DNA of 26,846 bases from Hypsibius dujardini (taxonomy: Eukaryota > Tardigrada > Eutardigrada > Parachela > Hypsibiidae): positions 1-26,846 of the forward strand of contig LRSR01009348.1 of assembly GCA_001579985.1 (NCBI GenBank), in the 5' to 3' direction. The notes under the pieces were generated by a model that had not been told where the DNA came from, did no database searches, and worked only from the letters and a program-made list of their open reading frames with translations. Positions 20,713 to 26,846 of this stretch are shown here, in pieces. Position numbers and translations under genes: made by a program. Numbering within the stretch: the first letter of the stretch is position 1; every line of letters starts with the position of its first letter.

Positions 20713-22312
20713 ATGTGGGTCAAATCACAGGACCGAAATCTCGAGGATTCCAAAAATTCCATCCTGCCCAAATCCTTCATTCTATGGATGCGTTTGATTG
20801 GGATCTTCGTGTACCGCATCGAAGACCCACCACACGCATCCACTTATTTAAACAACAACGCAGGTCCGAACAGGGTTCTCCAGCCATCAACCTCAAAGGT
20901 CATCTTGTTTTGGTGCATCTGGACACTCGTGATGATCGCCTTCGCCGTGGTCGTCCTCCTCGCCGACGTGGAGCTATTCCTCATGTCTTCTTCCAACCTC
21001 ATAGCTAGGCTTGAGTTCTTCACCCTCGTTTTGTGGGTGTTCCGCTTCATCACGATGGCCACTTTTCCTGTCATCCTGATAATTATGCTGATCATGGGGC
21101 GTCATCTGATGCCATCATTAGCACGCGTTCAAGAGAATCTCACCCCAAGTGACTTCCAACGAATGCGGACGTTTAGGACCTGCCTACTAATCTGGATAGC
21201 TTTTGTGACTGTGGGCCTTGCCGTTGGGACCGGATGGATCATACAAATCTTCCTAGATTTTATGACCGCAAGTGGATATAAACCTTCCATCTATTCGATC
21301 GCAGATTTCTATCCATTCACAGGAATTTCACTGCTTGGTGAATGCCTCATATACATCTTTTACCTTCCCTTCTCATTGCTCTGCTTTTCAACACATGAAA
21401 TTATTTTTTTCCTCTTCCTCTACGCCTGTAAAATTCGTCTGGGAAAATTATCGGAGGAACTCGGCGCAATCCTCGCTGATTACCAACGAAGCACACCACC
21501 CGGAGGAGAGCCAAAGGCAATGAACAGTCAGCGGATTCGAGCTGTGAATCGCAAACATACAGCTATGCAAGGGGTCGTTGAGAATGTCACCGCGCTTTTT
21601 GGGAGTACGAGTTTGGCAGTCTGGTCCCTGAGAGATGTCACGGGATGTCTGTGTTTACTCGCCCTTCTGTTTCGACGGGGGCCGACAAAGCAAACTCTCG
21701 AAATGGATGTTATTGGTACGACAACATCGGAGTCCATGTACGAGAGTTCGAAGCCGGGCCTCATTGTATTGGCCGTGTTTTCGGTCGTGCATGCGGTCAT
21801 AAGGATTGTCAGCTGCCTTGGAATAACTGATGAGGTATTGCCGTAATATACAGTACCGGCCTAATCGATACAAAACCTGAAAGGTGCGAGAAAAATTGTC
21901 AAATAATTTTTCGTTGCAGAACAATGAAATAAAGAAGCTATTGACAAGAGCAACGACCGTTGGTCAAGTGGCGTCCGATGGGAACTTTGCCTTCGAGTGC
22001 TCTGACTTTCTGGAGCGTCTGGAAACTGAAGAACTACATATTTCGCCCCACGGTTTCTACTCCATTTCCTTGGAGTATGGCTTATCGGTGAGCGAGTAAA
22101 AACCGAGCCATTTTTTTGGCTGTTGTATAACGAATCTAATATCCGTCTGCTTTTCATTTCAGCTAGTTGGTCTGGTGGTTTCATATTTCCTGATAATGTA
22201 CCAGCTCCAGGATCAGAAGGTTGACATGGAGAGTTTGATGAGTTATCGAGAAGCAGAACACGTTTTCCAAGCCTTGCAGAAAAATGTTTCGCATTATTGC
22301 ATGTTGGCATAA
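20713..22312 (+). CDS. Chemoreceptor B, gustatory-receptor family (7tm_7)
   Basis: The exons are 20713-21834, 21920-22087 and 22163-22312 (TAA), phase 0 at both junctions, for 479 residues. The introns are only 85 and 75 bp. It has the same seven-TM layout as chemoreceptor A and the same landmarks: RLIGIFVYR near the N-terminus, DFYPFTGISLLG in TM4, SQRIRAVNRKH in the intracellular loop and VSYFLIMYQL in the last TM. Exons 2 and 3 are strikingly close to those of A at the DNA level, whereas the first exon is clearly more diverged. This is a complete, intact gene and the best template for judging its neighbours. Confidence 0.82.
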
Positions 22313-22713
22313 ATTGATTACGATATTTTTACCTGGCTGTGTACAGTAGTACTGTTACGTTATTACTTTCTACATCCAATTGAATGGGAAGAAAATTTGA
22401 CGGGGCAAATTTTTCTTTTTATTCTTTTTCAGCCAGAATGTTATAGAAACCGGTCGTTTAGTCGCTTAGAGTGACCGGGAAGAGAAATCGATTAGTTCGT
22501 ATATTCTGCAGATCAATGTTTGAAGAGACCTATATGTGGTACGCCTGCTGAAACTCGATCTTGATGCCTGCTGAACGCGTTCACGTTGGTCAGACAGATT
22601 ACTGCAAAGTATTACAAAAGCCCCAGTTTTTGCTCCGATGTTTTGCCCACCGTGATCTTTTCATAATCAGGAGCTTAGAAAATACGCTACTCGTTCTCAT
22701 CAACCTTCTTAAA
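22313..22713. other. Spacer between chemoreceptors B and C
   Basis: About 400 bp. The frame of C stays open upstream to an ATG at 22564. That 50-codon extension has no match in A, B or D, so I treat it as non-coding. Confidence 0.45.
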
Positions 22714-23820
22714 ATGCGGGACTTCACACCAACCCAGTCTTCTCCGAGTTTGGTTATCTCGCTTTTTCCGGACGCGTTCGTTCTATGGCTGCGTCTAGTC
22801 GGACTCTTAGCGTATCGCTACGAGCTACCAAAATCATCCAAGCCTCCAGAGAGAACTGTTCCTCTGCTTTCCGAAACAGCATTCCCGAAACTTTCCCCCA
22901 TCTGGCTGTTTTGGTCACTCGTACTGATCGCCTTCGCGGTGTTGGTGTGCCTGGCCGACTTTATCCTCTTTGTCAAATCATCTACAAGCCTAATTACCGG
23001 CCTAGAGTTCTTCACCCTCGTCTTCTTTCTTTTCCGTTCCGTCGTTCAGTGCAGTATGCCGGTTATCATATCCATCCAGCTCATCCAGGGTCGTCATCTG
23101 CCCTCTCTCCTGTCGCGTGTACAAAAGGACTTGTCGTCACGTGACTTTCGACGAATCAAAACATTGCGAAACATGTTTGCCATCTGGATCGTTCTCCTTG
23201 GCATTTCTGCCGGGTTTGCTTCCGCCTGGGCTTTGTATATCTTTGTTACTATCATGCGGTCGTACGGAATTGAATCTTCTATCTATGCCGTGGTGGATTT
23301 CTACCCCTTCACGGGCATTTCCCAGTTGGGTCAAATCCTGATATACATCGCTTACATTATGCTCTCAACGATCTGTTTTCTGCTGCAAGAGACCCTCTTT
23401 TTCCTCATGGTATACGCCTGTAAGCTTCGGCTCGTTAGTTTATCCGGGGAACTCAGTTCAATCCTCATCGATTGTCGAGGTCGAAATCTCTCGCGGGAAG
23501 ACAAGGCACTGCACAGTCAGCGAATTCGTTTCCTCAACCGAAAACACATTACGCTGCAGGATGTTGTCGAGGATATCGCAACAACTTTTAGTGCGAGTTG
23601 TTTGACCATCTGGTCGGTGAGGGATCTCGCGGGCTGCCTTTGTTTACTGGCGTTCCTGTTCCGGCGGGAGTATAAGCAAACATTCGGGGCGGAACCGCTT
23701 TCGCTGATCGTTGCGAATCTGCTGTACCAAGAATCCAAAGCCATCCTCATTGTGGTGGCTTTAATTGCCGTGGTGCTGGCGGTCACTAGGATTGTCAGCT
23801 GTCACTCCGCTCTTAATGAG
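22714..23820 (+). CDS. Chemoreceptor C: first exon only, gustatory-receptor family
   Basis: Intact 369-codon exon matching the first exons of A and B in length and in all landmarks (WLRLVGLLAYR, DFYPFTGISQLG, SQRIRFLNRKH). It ends at the homologous donor, AATGAG|GTTCGT, at 23821. Translation past the donor would stop at 23848-23850. No homologue of the two tail exons (loop exon and TM7 exon) occurs between here and gene D. The start at 22714 fits D best. Possible fates are splicing to tail exons beyond gene D, a truncated six-TM protein, or decay. C is closest to D. Confidence 0.7.
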
Positions 23821-25418
23821 GTTCGTGGGCAGACAGGTTGGCTGTCATAATTTCTTTAGGCGGCCGAGTGCATAATCTAATATTCAAAGAGCCTTTAACG
23901 AAACACAAAGGTGTGCACAAAACAATCGTCGACTTGGTACAGCCTTTTCATTAAGCAATATGCGCCATGACAGAGTCCTTTTCCGAACACGAAGACACGA
24001 AATTACGACGTGCAAGTAATCGTGAAATCGTGTGTGAGTCACATTCACGGCTCACGAATTCACGAGCAAATTGGCATTTCTTCGTGAAGTTGTGTCAAGC
24101 AACACACGAACACACAACACACGAAGTGTTATCATTGGTCTATTCTGTTTTTGTTTCACAATCAAGCGCCTCGTTTCTTCGTGTCGATTTGTCGAGAAAA
24201 GAAGTTTGTATCATGGCGCATATTGCTTATTGGTGGCCCATGGGCTTCAGCATAGACTGTAGTCCAGACCGGGAGACAATTCCTATGGAAAGATTAAATA
24301 TTAGGCTACTGATGGGCATCCGCGCACCCTATAGGTCTCTCTATCTACTGTAACTTTAGCACTACCCCCCCCCCTGATGCCATCCACTCCACCGGCTTGG
24401 CCTAAGAGTCCCGTCCCGTTCACCTTCCCCACGTTTTGTCCCGTTGCTTTTACGAGTGGTGACCAAGGTCCCTTTGAGTCATCATAACAAGCTTGATGAT
24501 TTTAGAAATTCCAATTATTCCTTAATCTTTTAGTGTAAATATCGGAGATTTGGAATTGGTCAAACAAATAGTGTGGCCATAATCACGGGAGCGAAGATGA
24601 AAGTGGTGTTCTGGTTTTTCCCTCAACACTTGCTCGGGCAAAGTCCAATATTTAGGGTTTGAATTTTTTGTGATGAGGAAAAATATGTATTCTGAAAACT
24701 AAATCCACATTTTATCGAGTTAGAGAACCTTGTTAGAACCTTGGTCAACATTCGGAAATAGAACAAAGAAGGGGACAAAGCAGGGACAAGGGGAGGGGGG
24801 ACTTGTAGCCTTAGTCCACTCTAAATGCTCAAGCGTCAGTGCGCTAGAGGCACCATATTTCCGGAATAAATGCAAATTCTTAGGGTGACCAACCTAAGAA
24901 TTTGCGGTTTATTCTGAAGTTCCCTTGGTATCTGCGCTAAACATCTACATTTTGCGCTAAACTATTAAATTTGAAATGAGGAAAAACACTTGACGTTATA
25001 CGTACGTAAACGCTCACTGAAAAGAACAATTTAACGTTTTGAGTGGTGAGTGTAGTTGCTTGGCCACGCCACCACACACAGTTTTCCGACCAGTAGTGCT
25101 GGCACAGCGGTTCTTCACTTGGATACCAGGGGAATGGCTCCTTGAGCTTTAAAACCCGGATGGTTGATGTACAGTACTCGGCGGTCTCCCGGGTCATTTC
25201 GGTAACGCGTGAATTATGACTTGTCTCGTCAAAATCGATAAAGCACTCGCACGGGATACTTATAATTGGAATGTTGACTATCGTTGCAACGAACGGCTTT
25301 CTGGAGAACATTTTTTGCAGTTTGTCTTCGTGTCCCGCCGTGTTTGTTGCCGACTTACCAAAGTAAATTCGCAGTTCTACTCCACACATTCCCCTTAAAA
25401 CACCAATACGGAACTACC
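23821..25418. other. Spacer between chemoreceptors C and D
   Basis: 1.6 kb searched for the missing tail exons without success. It contains a stretch rich in TTCGTG/CACGAA motifs in both orientations (about 23985-24130) and a C-tract at 24365-24375. Open frames here on both strands have no recognisable protein features. Confidence 0.55.
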
Positions 25419-26519
25419 ATGTCAGCCCGGTATTCTCAGAATCGGGTTAGTTTACTCCTCCCAGATTCATTCATTTTATGGCTGCGTCTAGCAGGTCTCT
25501 TTGTGTATCGCAACGAGCTGCCAAAATCCCCAGCGCTTTTCGACAACATCGCCTCTCAAGTTCATACCTTCAAACCTAACTTTTCTAAAGTTTCCTACCC
25601 CTGGCTGCTCTGGACTCTGGCACTTATTGCCTTTGCGGTCACGGTGTGCCTCGCCGACCTCATCTTATTCGTTAAAACATCCGCAACCCTCTTAACCGGT
25701 CTGGAATTCTTCACCCTCGTCTTCTGGATTTTCCGCTTCCTCATTCAGTCCAGTGTGCCTGTCATCATATCCATTCAGCTCCTCCAGGGCCGCCATCTGC
25801 CCTCCCTCCTGTCGCGCGTACAGGAGGACTTAACACCAAATGACTTTCGACGAATCAGAATATTACGCAATACCTTTGCAAGCTGGATCATTCTGGTCTG
25901 TCTCATTGCGGGCTTCGCCACCGCCTGGGCTTTATATACCTTCGTCAGTACCATCCGATCCTACGGGATCGAACCGTCTCTCTTCACCGTCGTGGATTTC
26001 TACCCCTTCACGGGTATCTCGCACTTGGGCGAAAACCTAATATATGTTTCCTACATCATCCTCGTGGCGGCTTGTTTGTCGTTAGAAGAAGTACTCTTTA
26101 TCCTATTGCTATATGTCTGTAAACTGCGCCTTGCAAATTTGTCCGAAGAACTCGTGTCAATTCTCCATGATGACCAGCGCGAGACTCTGACCAGAAAAAA
26201 CAGGGAACTATACAGTCAGCGAATTCGTGACCTTAATCGAAAGCACGCCAAAATCCAAACCGTAGTTGAAGACATTACCGCGACCTTTGGTGTATGCAGT
26301 ATGACTGTCTGGTCGCTCAGGGATGTTGCTGGGTGTCTTTGTTTGCTGGCGTTTTTGTTCCGGCGAGAGTATAAGCAACCGTTCGGCACGGACCCTCGGG
26401 CGATGATCATGGCGGACTTGATATATGAGGAATCGAAACCGATCCTGATTATGGTGGCTTTGTTCTCGGTAGCGCATGCGGTGATCAGAATTGTGAGCTG
26501 TCTGGGAGTGCTTGATGAG
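25419..26519 (+). CDS. Chemoreceptor D: first exon, gustatory-receptor family
   Basis: Intact 367-codon exon with six TM segments and the family landmarks (WLRLAGLFVYR, DFYPFTGISHLG, SQRIRDLNRKH). It ends at the conserved donor position GATGAG|GTTGGA (26520). If not spliced, the frame adds 16 codons and stops at 26568-26570, with AATAAA 18 bp later at 26588, which could give a truncated six-TM product. Tail exons are not in the remaining 270 bp and may lie outside the window. The start at 25419 follows an in-frame open stretch from 25284 that is not conserved. Confidence 0.72.
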
Positions 26520-26570
26520 GTTGGAAAGATTGTTAAGTTGGTTCACTACCGCACATATGGTATTCAGTAA

Positions 26571-26846
26571 CCAGTTTCGTTTACTGTAATAAATATTCAA
26601 TGAGCTTAGGGTTAGAGTGTTAATGCAAATTGTAACTGTGTTTAAGTATATGGTATTCCGATGACCACTGATGACCGTTTGCGGCTGCAGAGGTATGGAG
26701 GGGGTCGGAGACTCAGAGAGTGTTAACCTAGGGGTGATTGGTGAACCACAGGTAGAGGCTCGTTTAGCGTCTTTTCAAGTCGGAACCATGACCCAGGATG
26801 GGCAAGGGGGCAAAAAGCATCATCCATCAATAGGAGCTTATATCAG
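26571..26846. other. Sequence after chemoreceptor D
   Basis: It contains AATAAA at 26588-26593 and no further exon that I can support. It may be intron of D. Confidence 0.45.

Noticed and set aside
22564-22713. 50-codon N-terminal extension of chemoreceptor C
   Set aside because: No counterpart in A, B or D; the ATG at 22714 gives an N-terminus matching the others.
23967-24353. 128-codon + strand open frame between chemoreceptors C and D
   Set aside because: It overlaps a stretch of repeated TTCGTG/CACGAA motifs, has no family resemblance and does not look like the missing receptor tail.
24937-25389. 150-codon - strand open frame upstream of chemoreceptor D
   Set aside because: No recognisable domain, no splice support, and it overlaps the probable promoter region of D.
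1-26846. CRISPR arrays, operons, prophage or bacterial mobile elements
   Set aside because: Spliced genes, animal protein families and mariner-type elements show this is animal nuclear DNA; no regularly spaced repeats of CRISPR type occur.

Overview
The window looks like nuclear DNA of an animal, most likely an arthropod. Genes are split by GT-AG introns, many only 60-90 bp long. There are no operons or ribosome-binding sites. The second half holds a tandem cluster of gustatory-receptor-type (7tm_7) chemoreceptors, a family expanded in arthropods. I cannot name the species. All recognisable genes are on the + strand; the only clear - strand coding region is a decayed transposase.

Region 1 (about 955-8688) is one large gene built from seven exons whose splice phases all agree. 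It encodes about 1,484 residues: a Cys4-Cys4 FYVE-type zinc finger near the N-terminus like those of Rab effectors (synaptotagmin-like, bitesize, Slac2), then a long low-complexity tail with repeated R-x-S-G-R motifs and an acidic C-terminus. I see no C2 domains. Region 2 (8689-13400) is mostly non-coding. It contains one intact small gene at 12117-12353 for a divergent single-domain ubiquitin-like protein ending LRLGAG. It also holds a pair of inverted remnants of an unidentified coding sequence, and a dispersed repeat.

Region 3 (13406-16521) is an unrecognised multi-exon gene with a coiled-coil segment. A 1.3 kb Tc1/mariner-type element (13953-15271, DD37D, decayed transposase on the - strand) sits at a TA inside its third coding segment. 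The left end of the element supplies a usable splice donor, and removing the element as an intron restores the reading frame. One further junction (15984/16022) cannot be joined in frame, so the gene may be decaying. Two copies of a dispersed repeat in opposite orientation bracket this locus, and a perfect E2F-like palindrome lies upstream.

Region 4 (17406-26570) is a head-to-tail array of four chemoreceptor genes, A to D. A and B are complete, with three exons and phase-0 introns; their last exon carries a S-Y-x5-Q-L version of the TYxxxxxQF signature. C and D have intact six-TM first exons but no tail exons in this window. They may be alternative first exons that share tail exons downstream (as in Drosophila Gr39a), truncated genes, or decaying copies. 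A roughly 870 bp foldback element with internal ~60 bp repeats fills intron 1 of gene A; gene B's matching intron is only 85 bp.
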